Assembly: GCA_947304695.1 (NCBI GenBank)
Contig: CAMZBS010000006.1
Span: 1 to 46,050 of the forward strand
DNA length: 46,050 bases
Direction of reading: 5' to 3'
From: an uncultured Prevotella sp.
Lineage (GTDB): Bacteria > Bacteroidota > Bacteroidia > Bacteroidales > Bacteroidaceae
Position 1 is the stretch's first letter; each line of letters begins with the position of its first letter. The notes below the pieces were generated by a model, which was not told the DNA's origin, did not search any database, and worked only from the letters and a program-made list of their open reading frames with translations. This document shows, piece by piece, positions 1 through 7,326 of this stretch. Both the position numbers and the translations under genes were made by a program.

Positions 1-75
1 CATACGCTCGGACAGGTTGTCGCGGGGTTTATCGTCGGCGCCGTCTGTGCCATCTTAGGCATCATTTTCCTGTAA
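1..75 (+). CDS. C-terminal end of a membrane protein, probably PAP2-family phosphatase (partial)
   Basis: An open frame runs from the window edge to a TAA at 73-75 and encodes 24 residues. They begin HTLGQVVAGF and continue as an uninterrupted hydrophobic helix. A His-Thr followed by GQV..G and a last transmembrane helix is typical of the C-terminal motif of PAP2 (lipid phosphatase) proteins, whose catalytic His lies just before the final helix. Only the tail is visible, so the family call is tentative. It lies 32 bp upstream of purE on the same strand and could be cotranscribed with it. Confidence 0.45.
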   Translation, partial: HTLGQVVAGFIVGAVCAILGIIFL

Positions 76-107
76 CATTCAATCAAATCCAATAATATCC
101 TATCTGT

Positions 108-614
108 ATGAACCCTCAAGTCAGCATTATCATGGGCAGCACAAGCGACCTGCCCATCATGGAGAAAGCCTGCAAGCTTCTTGACGAGCTGCAGGTGCCC
201 TTCGAAGTCAACGCACTCTCGGCCCACCGCACGCCAGATGCGGTTGAGCAGTTTGCACGCACCGCCAAGGAACGCGGTCTGCGTGTTATCATTGCTGGTG
301 CAGGCATGGCTGCCGCACTACCAGGCGTCATCGCCGCCTCGACCACACTGCCCGTCATCGGTGTTCCCATCAAGGGCATGCTCGACGGACTCGATGCCAT
401 GCTTTCCATCATACAGATGCCACCGGGCATTCCAGTTGCAACTGTAGGTGTGAACGGTGCCCAGAATGCCGCCATCCTGGCCGTAGAGATGCTGGCCCTC
501 AGCGACGAAGCACTGGCTCAACGCCTTGAAGCCTATAAAAGCGGGCTGAAGGCAAAGATTGAGAAAGCAAACAAGGAACTGGCAGAGGTGAAGTATGAGT
601 ACAAGACGAATTAG
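108..614 (+). CDS. purE: 5-(carboxyamino)imidazole ribonucleotide mutase PurE
   Basis: The 168-residue product has the full length of class I PurE. This enzyme converts N5-CAIR to CAIR in de novo purine synthesis and acts as a cytoplasmic octamer. The N-terminal IMGSTSDLP, the central ALSAHRTP and the glycine-rich AGAGMAAALPGV segments are the family's substrate-binding loops; the His of SAHRTP is the conserved catalytic histidine. The last 20 bases overlap the start of ispG, so the two are translationally coupled. A PurF-like gene follows ispG, giving a loose purine cluster. No promoter was recognised directly upstream, which suggests readthrough from the preceding membrane-protein gene. Confidence 0.97.
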   Translation: MNPQVSIIMGSTSDLPIMEKACKLLDELQVPFEVNALSAHRTPDAVEQFARTAKERGLRVIIAGAGMAAALPGVIAASTTLPVIGVPIKGMLDGLDAMLSIIQMPPGIPVATVGVNGAQNAAILAVEMLALSDEALAQRLEAYKSGLKAKIEKANKELAEVKYEYKTN

Positions 615-1965
615 TAGTGTCTGCCACGTGGGGCCTCTGTCTATCGGCGGCAACAACCCTATTCGCGTGCAGTCGATGAACACCACCGACACGAATGACA
701 CCGAGGCATGCGTGGCTCAGGCCAAGCGCATCATCGATGCAGGTGGAGAACTGGTGCGACTGACTACCCAAGGTACCCGTGAGGCTGAGAACATGAAGAA
801 CATCTCGGCCCGGCTGAAGCAGGACGGCTACACGGCTCCACTGGTGGCCGACGTGCATTTCAACGCACGTGTGGCCGACGTAGCCGCCCAGTACTGCGAG
901 AAAGTGCGCATCAATCCCGGCAATTATGTGGATCCGGCCCGTACCTTCAAAAAACTGGAGTACACCGACGAGGAATACCAGGCCGAACTCACAAAGATAG
1001 AGGAGCGCCTTACACCTTTTATTAATATATGTCGCGAGCACCACACGGCTGTACGCATCGGCGTGAACCACGGTTCCTTGAGCGACAGGATCATGTCGCG
1101 ATACGGCGACACTCCCGCAGGCATCGTGGAAAGCTGCCTGGAGTTTCTGCGCATCTTCCGTCGGCAGCAGTTCAACGACGTTGTCATTTCCATCAAGGCA
1201 TCCAACACTGTGGTCATGGTACAGTCCGTACGCATGCTGGTAGAGGCCATGGACCGCGAAGACATGCACTACCCGCTGCATTTGGGAGTGACCGAAGCCG
1301 GTGAAGGCGAGGACGGACGTATCAAGAGTGCGGTGGGCATTGGTGCCCTGTTGACCGAAGGCATCGGCGACACCATCCGCGTTTCGCTCTCAGAAGAGCC
1401 TGAGGCAGAGATTCCCGTGGCCCGCAAACTGGTCGAACTGATACCCGAATGCACTACCTTGCGGGCCGAGGCTGAAGCCAACATCAAAGACGACACCATC
1501 ACACTCAGCGTTGATGCCCCAGACTGGGAGACCCTGCAGCTGAAAGCCTCCATGGCAGTAGGCGCACTGCTCATCGACCGTAAGGCCACAAATCTGGTTA
1601 TTCTGAATCCTGCCTTCAGCGTTCAGGACTTGTCGGCTCTGTCCGACAGCATCCTACAGGCCGCCCGCATCAAGTTCACGAAGACTGAATACATCAGCTG
1701 TCCGGGCTGTGGCCGCACGCTCTACAACCTACAGGACACCATCCGTCGCATCAAGGCCGCCACCAGCCATCTGGTCGGCTTGAAAATCGGCATCATGGGC
1801 TGCATTGTCAACGGTCCCGGCGAAATGGCCGATGCCGACTACGGCTACGTGGGAGCCGGACGCGGCAAGATCTCGCTCTACCGCCGAAAGGAATGCGTGG
1901 AGAAGAACATTCCCGAAGAAGAAGCCGTAGACCATCTGTTGCGCCTGATTGAGAGTGACCGTTGA
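595..1965 (+). CDS. ispG: 4-hydroxy-3-methylbut-2-enyl diphosphate synthase IspG with shortened insert
   Basis: IspG (GcpE) performs the penultimate step of the MEP isoprenoid pathway, reducing MEcPP to HMBPP with a [4Fe-4S] cluster. The N-terminal TIM barrel spans about residues 1-280. The cluster ligands are visible as Cys369 and Cys372 (CPGC), Cys403 and Glu410 (GCIVNGPGE). At 456 residues it is longer than the two-domain E. coli form (about 370) but much shorter than the three-domain form of roughly 600 residues known from Bacteroides, Chlamydia and plants. About 80 residues (roughly 281-361) sit between barrel and cluster domain and look like the tail of the extra A* domain. The ATG lies inside purE, 20 bp before its stop. 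A terminator follows at 2006-2037. Confidence 0.95.
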   Translation: MSTRRISSVCHVGPLSIGGNNPIRVQSMNTTDTNDTEACVAQAKRIIDAGGELVRLTTQGTREAENMKNISARLKQDGYTAPLVADVHFNARVADVAAQYCEKVRINPGNYVDPARTFKKLEYTDEEYQAELTKIEERLTPFINICREHHTAVRIGVNHGSLSDRIMSRYGDTPAGIVESCLEFLRIFRRQQFNDVVISIKASNTVVMVQSVRMLVEAMDREDMHYPLHLGVTEAGEGEDGRIKSAVGIGALLTEGIGDTIRVSLSEEPEAEIPVARKLVELIPECTTLRAEAEANIKDDTITLSVDAPDWETLQLKASMAVGALLIDRKATNLVILNPAFSVQDLSALSDSILQAARIKFTKTEYISCPGCGRTLYNLQDTIRRIKAATSHLVGLKIGIMGCIVNGPGEMADADYGYVGAGRGKISLYRRKECVEKNIPEEEAVDHLLRLIESDR

Positions 1966-2005
1966 CCACATTCGTCAAGAATTGAGCCTCGATTATAAAA
2001 AAAAT

Positions 2006-2037
2006 GGCATTTTGCTTCGGCAATATGCCGTTTTTTT
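2006..2037 (+). terminator. Rho-independent terminator of purE-ispG
   Basis: A 10-bp stem with one mismatch (2006-2015 with 2020-2029) closes on a TTCG tetraloop and is followed by G and seven T. It lies 41 bp after the ispG stop. The T-run also forms the upstream part of the putative promoter of the next gene. Confidence 0.85.
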
Positions 2038-2039
2038 CG

Positions 2040-2047
2040 TAATTTCG
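2040..2047 (+). promoter_or_regulatory. possible -7 box of the PurF-like gene
   Basis: TAATTTCG differs by one base from the Bacteroidetes -7 consensus TAnnTTTG and is preceded by TTTTTCG, as in several other promoters of this window. The best TTTG upstream is 25 bp away, which is too far, so this is a weak call. Confidence 0.4.
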
Positions 2048-2083
2048 CGGCCATAAACCACAAAAAAGAAAGCAAGTACACCT

Positions 2084-3520
2084 ATGGGCGGCTTTTTCGG
2101 AACCATTTCAACCAAAGATTGCGTAAACGATTTGTTTTACGGAACCGACTACAACTCACATTTGGGCACCAAGCGTGCAGGTCTTGTAACGTTCGATCAG
2201 GAGCGTGGCTTCACCCGTTCCATTCACTCATTGGAGCGCGACTATTTCCGTTCCCGATTCGAGGACGAGCTTGACACCTTCCACGGTAGTCAGGGACTGG
2301 GCGTCATCAGCGATACCGACCCGCAGCCCATCATCGTCAACAGCCACTTAGGCCGCTATGCCGTGGTCACGGTTGCGAAGATCAACAACCTGCGCGAGAT
2401 TGCCGACGAACTGCTGGAACAGCGCATGCACCTCAGCGAGATGTCGGCGAACAACATCAACCAGACCGAGTTGGTGGCCCTGCTCATCAACATGGGTAAC
2501 ACATTTCAGGACGGCATCAACCGTGTTTACCATAAGATAAAGGGCAGTTGCTCCATGCTGATCCTCACCGAGGACGGCATCATCGCCGCCCGCGACTTCC
2601 TGGGACGCACGCCTATTGTCATCGGACAGAAGGAAGGTGCCTACGCCGTATCGAGCGAGACGACCAGCTTCCCCAACCTGGGCTACAAGCCGCTGCGCGA
2701 CGTGGGTCCCGGAGAGATTGTGCGGCTACGCGCCACGGGCATCGAAGTGATTCAGCCAGCCTTCCAGCGCTGCCAAATCTGCTCCTTCCTGTGGGTCTAC
2801 TATGGCTTCCCTTCTTCCTGCTATGAGGGTATCAACACCGAACAGGTGCGCGAGAATAACGGCCGCATGATGGGCGAAAAGGACAATGTAGAGGCCGATC
2901 TGGTATGCGGCATCCCCGACAGTGGCGTAGGCATGGCCCTGGGCTACAGCGACGGTGCCAAGATACCCTACAAGCGTGCCGTGCTGAAGTACACACCCAC
3001 GTGGCCCCGCTCCTTTACCCCTGGCAACCAGAGCCGCCGCGACCTTGTGGCGAAGATGAAGCTGATACCCAACGCCGCCCTGCTGAAGGATCAGCGCGTG
3101 GTGTTCTGCGACGACTCCATCGTGCGTGGCACACAGCTCCGCGACAATGTGAAGGAGTTTTTCGACAATGGTGCCAAGGAAGTTCACGTGCGCATATCAT
3201 GTCCGCCACTGGTCTACGGATGTCCGTTCATCGGCTTCACCAGCAGCAAGAGCGACCTGGAACTCATCACACGTCGCATCATCAAGGACTTCGAGGGCGA
3301 CGACAAGGCCAAGCTGGACCAATATGCCACCTCCGACTCACCGGAATATCAGCGCATGGTCGACGAGATTGCACGCCGTCTGGGTCTGTCGAGTCTCAAG
3401 TTTGCCAAGATTGAGGACCTCATCGCCTCCATCGGTCTGCCCAAGTCTCAAGTCTGCACCCACTGTTTCGACGGCAGCAGCTACGACCATCAGCAGGGCG
3501 ACGGAGAGTTTTTCGGATAA
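2084..3520 (+). CDS. PurF-like amidophosphoribosyltransferase paralog lacking the catalytic N-terminal cysteine
   Basis: The 478 residues align in order with PurF: an N-terminal class II glutamine amidotransferase (Ntn) domain to about residue 225, then a phosphoribosyltransferase domain. The PRPP loop VFCDDSIVRGTQ is intact at 340-351. Cysteines expected to bind the structural [4Fe-4S] cluster of B. subtilis-type PurF are present (Cys233 in ICSF, Cys380 in YGCP, Cys458 and Cys461 in CTHC). However, the protein starts MGGFFG where active PurF starts MCG; the glutaminase nucleophile is replaced by Gly and no upstream in-frame Cys exists. It may use free ammonia, take ammonia from a partner, or have another role. 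I recall similar Cys-less paralogs in Bacteroidales beside a normal PurF, but no second copy is in this window. Confidence 0.85.
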   Translation: MGGFFGTISTKDCVNDLFYGTDYNSHLGTKRAGLVTFDQERGFTRSIHSLERDYFRSRFEDELDTFHGSQGLGVISDTDPQPIIVNSHLGRYAVVTVAKINNLREIADELLEQRMHLSEMSANNINQTELVALLINMGNTFQDGINRVYHKIKGSCSMLILTEDGIIAARDFLGRTPIVIGQKEGAYAVSSETTSFPNLGYKPLRDVGPGEIVRLRATGIEVIQPAFQRCQICSFLWVYYGFPSSCYEGINTEQVRENNGRMMGEKDNVEADLVCGIPDSGVGMALGYSDGAKIPYKRAVLKYTPTWPRSFTPGNQSRRDLVAKMKLIPNAALLKDQRVVFCDDSIVRGTQLRDNVKEFFDNGAKEVHVRISCPPLVYGCPFIGFTSSKSDLELITRRIIKDFEGDDKAKLDQYATSDSPEYQRMVDEIARRLGLSSLKFAKIEDLIASIGLPKSQVCTHCFDGSSYDHQQGDGEFFG

Positions 3521-3527
3521 GATTCAT

Positions 3528-3570
3528 AAAACGAAGGAGTTTTGACACGTTGCCAAAACTCCTTCGTTTT
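3528..3570. terminator. bidirectional terminator between PurF-like gene and GNAT gene
   Basis: A perfect 17-bp inverted repeat (3528-3544 with 3554-3570) with a 9-nt loop carries A-rich and T-rich ends, so it can act on both strands. It lies between two convergent genes, 7 bp after one stop and 11 bp after the other. Confidence 0.93.
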
Positions 3571-3581
3571 TCCCCCTACAA

Positions 3582-4718
3582 TCAAATGTCTTTGCGGTAG
3601 CAGCGGTGACGGCGGTGCTGACGCGCCTCCAGATACTGCCACTGTGAGCGGACGGCCTCGTTGCGCTCCATCTGCGGCATGGCGTCGGCCCAGCGGAAAC
3701 CGTAGCGCTGGAACTGCCGGATGAGGTCGTCGAAGATGAGCGCATTGGCTCCCTTCTGGCGGTATTCGGGCAGCACGCCGATGAGCAGCAGGTCGACGGT
3801 GTCGGTCTTGTGCCACTTCAGTATGCGCAGCATGTGCCACCATCCCAGGGGCAGCAGACGGCCGTCGCGCGTCTTCTGCAACGCTTTTGAGAAGGAAGGG
3901 AAGGTCACACCGAAACCCACCATGCGGTCGCCGTCCATCACGGCAGTGACCAAGTTCAGGTCGGCCAGCTTGATATAATCGTCAACGAGCTTGTCTATCT
4001 GCCGCTCGCTCAGTTGTGAGAAACCGTACAAGTCTTTGTAGGTCAGGTTCACCAGGTTGAACACTTCGCGGCCCCAGCCCTCGTCCACCAGTTCATGGCG
4101 TGTAAACTTGTGTACCCTCAGCCCGTAGCGCTGCTTCACCATCTCGGTAATCTTGCTGAACTTCTCGGGCACCACTTCAGGCACGGTCACCTTGTATTCC
4201 AGGTAGTCGTTGTCCTTGCGGAAACCACCCAATTGCTCTATATGGCGCGGATAATAGTCGTAGTTGTAGTTCACATACATGGTCGACAACTCATCGAATC
4301 CTTCGACCAGCATGCCCTCGCGGTCGGTGTCGATGAAGCCCAGCGGCCCGGCCATCTGGTCCATGCCCTGCTCACGGCCCCACTGTGCCACGGCATCGAG
4401 CAAGGCACGCGACACGTCGAGGTCGTCAATGAAGTCGAACCACCCGAAACGCACCTGCCTGATGTTCCATCGCTCGTTGGCCCGGCGGTTGATGATGGCA
4501 GCCACGCGGCCCACCATCCGCCCGTCGCGGAAAGCCATGAAGTAACGCGCGTCACAGCACTCGAACGACGGGTTGCGGTCGCTCCTCAGCGTGGCCATCT
4601 CGTCGAAGAAAATGAAGGGAACGGCCTGCTTACAGTCACGATACAAGTCGTAGTAAAACTGGATGAACTGTCGCAGCTGCCGACGGTTTTCCACCGTTTT
4701 TATCTCAATTTTGCTCAT
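3582..4718 (-). CDS. tandem GNAT-fold protein (putative N-acyltransferase)
   Basis: The product has 378 residues. Residues 10-150 hold a degenerate GNAT-like half (FMAFRDGRMVGRVAAIIN). Residues 190-350 hold a second half with a recognisable acetyl-CoA-binding motif A, GVLPEYRQKGANA at about 315-326, preceded by a core strand with DLLLIGV. Tandem GNAT proteins of this length are common conserved hypotheticals in Bacteroidetes; the substrate is unknown. There is no signal peptide, so it is probably cytoplasmic. The ATG at 4718 is supported by a good promoter (TTTG-N20-TAATTTTG) ending about 40 bp upstream. It is a single-gene unit convergent with the PurF-like gene. No function beyond an acyl-CoA-using fold is claimed. 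Confidence 0.8.
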   Translation of the reverse strand: MSKIEIKTVENRRQLRQFIQFYYDLYRDCKQAVPFIFFDEMATLRSDRNPSFECCDARYFMAFRDGRMVGRVAAIINRRANERWNIRQVRFGWFDFIDDLDVSRALLDAVAQWGREQGMDQMAGPLGFIDTDREGMLVEGFDELSTMYVNYNYDYYPRHIEQLGGFRKDNDYLEYKVTVPEVVPEKFSKITEMVKQRYGLRVHKFTRHELVDEGWGREVFNLVNLTYKDLYGFSQLSERQIDKLVDDYIKLADLNLVTAVMDGDRMVGFGVTFPSFSKALQKTRDGRLLPLGWWHMLRILKWHKTDTVDLLLIGVLPEYRQKGANALIFDDLIRQFQRYGFRWADAMPQMERNEAVRSQWQYLEARQHRRHRCYRKDI

Positions 4719-4760
4719 GAAAACTGGCTTTTAGGCTGATAGTTTTTCGCTATCGGCGTG

Positions 4761-4792
4761 CAAAATTAACACAATTATCCGACACCTGCAAA
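4761..4792 (-). promoter_or_regulatory. promoter of the GNAT gene
   Basis: On the minus strand TTTG (4792-4789), a 20-nt spacer and TAATTTTG (4768-4761) match the Bacteroidetes sigma-ABfr consensus well. The predicted leader is about 36 nt. Confidence 0.75.
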
Positions 4793-4862
4793 AAAAATGG
4801 ACTTTCTTTCTTTTTCTACTCGAAAATAAATTGCAAGCGTCTGTGAATCAATATGTTACAAT

Positions 4863-4936
4863 TAAGCCTCAGTTGCATCACAACTGAGGCTTAGTTAGTT
4901 CACAATGGAGCCTCAGTTACGATGCAACCGAGGCTC
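4863..4936. repeat. pair of inverted palindromic repeats (REP-like)
   Basis: Two hairpins lie 14 bp apart. The first (4863-4893) pairs 13 bp around a 5-nt loop. The second (4908-4936) pairs 10 of 11 bp. The second is nearly the reverse complement of the first over about 25 bases (GCCTCAGTTGCATC against GCCTCGGTTGCATC), so the same palindromic unit occurs twice in opposite orientation. Neither is followed by a T-run, so they look more like an interspersed repeat than a terminator, although they sit 3' of the sirtuin gene. The core TAACTGAGGCTT recurs at 31563-31574 and, inverted, at 31634-31645. Confidence 0.7.
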
Positions 4937-4952
4937 AGCTGAAAACGGCCTG

Positions 4953-5648
4953 TCACTCCATGAGCATCTTCCACAGCTCGCGCATGCCTTCAGAGGCACC
5001 TTTCTGTATCTGCTGCACACGGTCTCCGGCATGGATAGGAGCCGGGTCAATGAGATAGATAGGCACCGAGGGGCGCACATAGTGGATGAGCCCGGCAGCC
5101 GGATAGACGTTGAGGCTGGTGCCGATGATAACGAAGATGTCGGCCTGCTGGGCTTCGTCGGCAGCCACGCTGATGTTAGGCACGGCCTCGCCAAAGAACA
5201 CGATGTAGGGACGCAAGAGCGAGCCGTCGCCAGCCTTGGTGCCAGGCTCCACGATGTAGTCGTCCTTCGTCAGCTGACGGATGTAGCGCGGGTCGTCGAC
5301 ATTACGGCTCGAACACACCTTCATCAGCTCACCGTGCAGGTGAACCACATGCGACGAACCGGCCGCTTCGTGCAGGTTGTCCACGTTCTGCGTCACCACC
5401 GTCACGTCGTAGCGCTCCTCCAGCTGAGCCACCAAACGGTGACCCTCGTTGGGCTTCACGTTCAGACACTTGCCACGCAGCATGTTATAGAAGTTGGTCA
5501 CCAGTGTGGGATCGGCCTCCCAGCCCTCATGCGTGGCCACCTGGGCCACCGGATATTCCTCCCACAGGCCGTCGGCATCGCGGAATGTCTTCAGTCCGCT
5601 TTCCACCGACATGCCTGCTCCAGTCAGTACTACAATTTTCTTTTTCAT
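4953..5648 (-). CDS. NAD-dependent protein deacylase, sirtuin without zinc tetracysteine
   Basis: Sirtuins remove acyl groups from protein lysines using NAD+. The Rossmann signature TGAGMSVESGLKTFR (9-23), TQNVDNLHE (86-94), the catalytic His105 in HLHGEL and IIGTSLNVYPAAG (174-186) are all present in the 231-residue product. The small domain contains only one cysteine (Cys112), so the usual four zinc ligands are absent; the shortened FFGEAVP region resembles CobB-type bacterial sirtuins. The Arg of the YxxR motif linked to desuccinylation in CobB/SIRT5 appears to be Leu here (FYNMLRG, 53-59), which favours deacetylase over desuccinylase activity; this is inference. It is a monocistronic gene, divergent from the FKBP operon. 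Confidence 0.92.
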   Translation of the reverse strand: MKKKIVVLTGAGMSVESGLKTFRDADGLWEEYPVAQVATHEGWEADPTLVTNFYNMLRGKCLNVKPNEGHRLVAQLEERYDVTVVTQNVDNLHEAAGSSHVVHLHGELMKVCSSRNVDDPRYIRQLTKDDYIVEPGTKAGDGSLLRPYIVFFGEAVPNISVAADEAQQADIFVIIGTSLNVYPAAGLIHYVRPSVPIYLIDPAPIHAGDRVQQIQKGASEGMRELWKMLME

Positions 5649-5672
5649 AATCGTCGATGTATTAAAACTCTA

Positions 5673-5680
5673 CAAAAATA
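5673..5680 (-). promoter_or_regulatory. -7 box of the sirtuin gene
   Basis: The minus strand reads TATTTTTG, matching TAnnTTTG, about 25 bp before the start codon. No convincing TTTG was found at the -33 position. Confidence 0.5.
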
Positions 5681-5723
5681 GTGATTTTTAGCGAAAGAGC
5701 ATGAGGATTTCAAAATTTATTAC

Positions 5724-5731
5724 TAATTTTG
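5724..5731 (+). promoter_or_regulatory. -7 box of the FKBP operon
   Basis: TAATTTTG matches the Bacteroidetes -7 consensus and is followed by GCA, as in other promoters here. It lies 53 bp before the first FKBP start. The -33 element is not clear. Confidence 0.55.
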
Positions 5732-5784
5732 CACGATTTTTTAAAAGTACACGTACATATTAATAATAGAAAGCATAGAAAAAA

Positions 5785-6390
5785 ATGGACAAACTGAGCT
5801 ATGCCCTGGGTCTGGGCATCGGACAACAACTGGCACAGATGGGTGCCAAAGACCTGAACGTAGACGACTTTGCACAGTCCATCCGCGACGTGCTCGAAGG
5901 CCACGAACTGAAGGTCTCACACCGCGAAGCACAGCAGATTGTGCAGGAATATTTCCAGAAACAGGAGCAGAAGATGCAGGCTGAGCGTGCCGAGAAAGGC
6001 AAGACAGCCCGCGAGGAAGGCGAGAAATACCTGGCCGAGAACGCCAAGAAGGACGGCGTGGTGACACTGAAGAGCGGACTGCAGTACCAGGTGCTGCGCG
6101 AGGGCAACGGCAAGAAGCCCACGGCCAAGGACCAGGTGAAGTGCCACTACGAGGGATTCCTTATCGACGGCACCGTGTTCGACTCGTCGGTGCAGCGCGG
6201 TGAGCCTGCCGTGTTCGGACTGCAGCAGGTCATTGCCGGATGGACCGAAGGCCTGCAGCTCATGCAGGAGGGTGCCAAGTACCGCTTCTTCATCCCCTAC
6301 CGCCTGGCTTACGGCGAGGGTGGTGCCGGTCAGCTCATCCCTCCCTATGCAGCACTCATCTTCGACGTGGAACTCATCGAGGTGGTGTAA
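5785..6390 (+). CDS. FKBP-type peptidyl-prolyl cis-trans isomerase, cytoplasmic (FklB/Mip-like)
   Basis: The protein has 201 residues. An N-terminal helical domain (residues 1-95; LSYALGLGIGQQLAQ is the Mip/FkpA dimerisation-type helix) precedes an FKBP domain at about 100-201. Hallmarks are YEGFLIDGTVFDSS, VIAGWTEGLQLM, YRLAYGEGGAG, IPPYAALIFDVELIEV. There is no signal peptide, so it should act in the cytoplasm, unlike its two downstream neighbours. It is the first of three tandem FKBP genes. The next starts 57 bp after its stop with no terminator between, indicating an operon. Confidence 0.94.
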   Translation: MDKLSYALGLGIGQQLAQMGAKDLNVDDFAQSIRDVLEGHELKVSHREAQQIVQEYFQKQEQKMQAERAEKGKTAREEGEKYLAENAKKDGVVTLKSGLQYQVLREGNGKKPTAKDQVKCHYEGFLIDGTVFDSSVQRGEPAVFGLQQVIAGWTEGLQLMQEGAKYRFFIPYRLAYGEGGAGQLIPPYAALIFDVELIEVV

Positions 6391-6447
6391 CCCTGCAAGC
6401 GGAAAGAGAACATTCACATAAAAATATTAAAACAACAACAAAGAAAA

Positions 6448-7317
6448 ATGAAGAAATTTGCATTCATGGCCGCTATGGCCATTGCAGCCGCCACGATGAC
6501 TTCGTGCAACGGTGGTGCTCCGACGGCCAACCTGAAGAGCGACGTCGACACAGTGAGCTACGCCCTTGGCATGTCGCAGACCCAGGGCCTGAAGGATTAT
6601 CTCGTTATGCAGCTGGGCGTTGACACCGCCTACATGGCCGACTTTGTCAAAGGTCTGAACGACGGTGCCATGGCTGGCGACAACAAGAAGAAGGCCGCCT
6701 ACTTCGCCGGCATCCAGATTGGCCAGCAGATCAGCAACCAGATGGTGAAGGGCATCAACTACCAGCTCTTCGGCGACGACTCTACCCAGACCATCTCAAT
6801 GAAGAACTACCTCTCAGGCTTCATCACAGCCACCACCGGCAAGAAGGGCCTGATGACCATGGAAGAGGCCGGAGAGACCGCACAGCGACTGATGCAGCAG
6901 ATCAAGGCCCGCGAAATGGAGAAGGTCTACAAGCCCAACAAGGAGGAAGGCGAGAAGTTCCTGGCTGAGAACGCCAAGAAGGAAGGCGTCGTGACGCTGC
7001 CCAGCGGTGTGCAGTACAAGGTCATCAAGGAAGGAACGGGCAAGATTCCTGCCGACACTTCGACCGTGACGATGCACTATGAGGGCCGCCTCATCAACGA
7101 CACCGTGTTCGACAGCTCTTACAAGCGCAACCAGCCCTACACCGTTACCTGCAACCGCAACATCAAAGGCTTCACCGAGGCTCTCACCCACATGCCCGCA
7201 GGTTCTATCTGGGAAGTCTACATCCCGCAGGAACTGGCCTACGGCGAGCGCCAGTCGGGTCTGATCAAGCCTTTCTCAGCACTGATCTTCAAGATTGAAC
7301 TCATCGAAGTGAAGTAA
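6448..7317 (+). CDS. FKBP-type peptidyl-prolyl cis-trans isomerase, lipoprotein
   Basis: The protein has 289 residues. The signal peptide ends in a lipobox (MTSC, Cys20), so it is a lipoprotein facing the periplasm or outer membrane. Residues 30-180 form the helical Mip-type dimerisation region (VDTVSYALGMSQTQGLKDY). The FKBP domain follows at about 190-289 with YEGRLINDTVFDSS, IKGFTEALTHMPAGS and ELAYGERQSGLIKPFSALIF. It shares the linker EEGEKFLAENAKKEGVVTLPSG with its neighbours, which shows descent by duplication. It lies 9 bp before the third FKBP gene. Confidence 0.93.
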   Translation: MKKFAFMAAMAIAAATMTSCNGGAPTANLKSDVDTVSYALGMSQTQGLKDYLVMQLGVDTAYMADFVKGLNDGAMAGDNKKKAAYFAGIQIGQQISNQMVKGINYQLFGDDSTQTISMKNYLSGFITATTGKKGLMTMEEAGETAQRLMQQIKAREMEKVYKPNKEEGEKFLAENAKKEGVVTLPSGVQYKVIKEGTGKIPADTSTVTMHYEGRLINDTVFDSSYKRNQPYTVTCNRNIKGFTEALTHMPAGSIWEVYIPQELAYGERQSGLIKPFSALIFKIELIEVK

Positions 7318-7326
7318 TCTCCGAAT

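Noticed and set aside
3582..4718. GNAT-fold protein considered as a glycine-lipid (GlsB-type) acyltransferase
   Set aside because: The tandem GNAT layout and the absence of a GlsA-like partner do not support this; only a generic acyltransferase call is justified.
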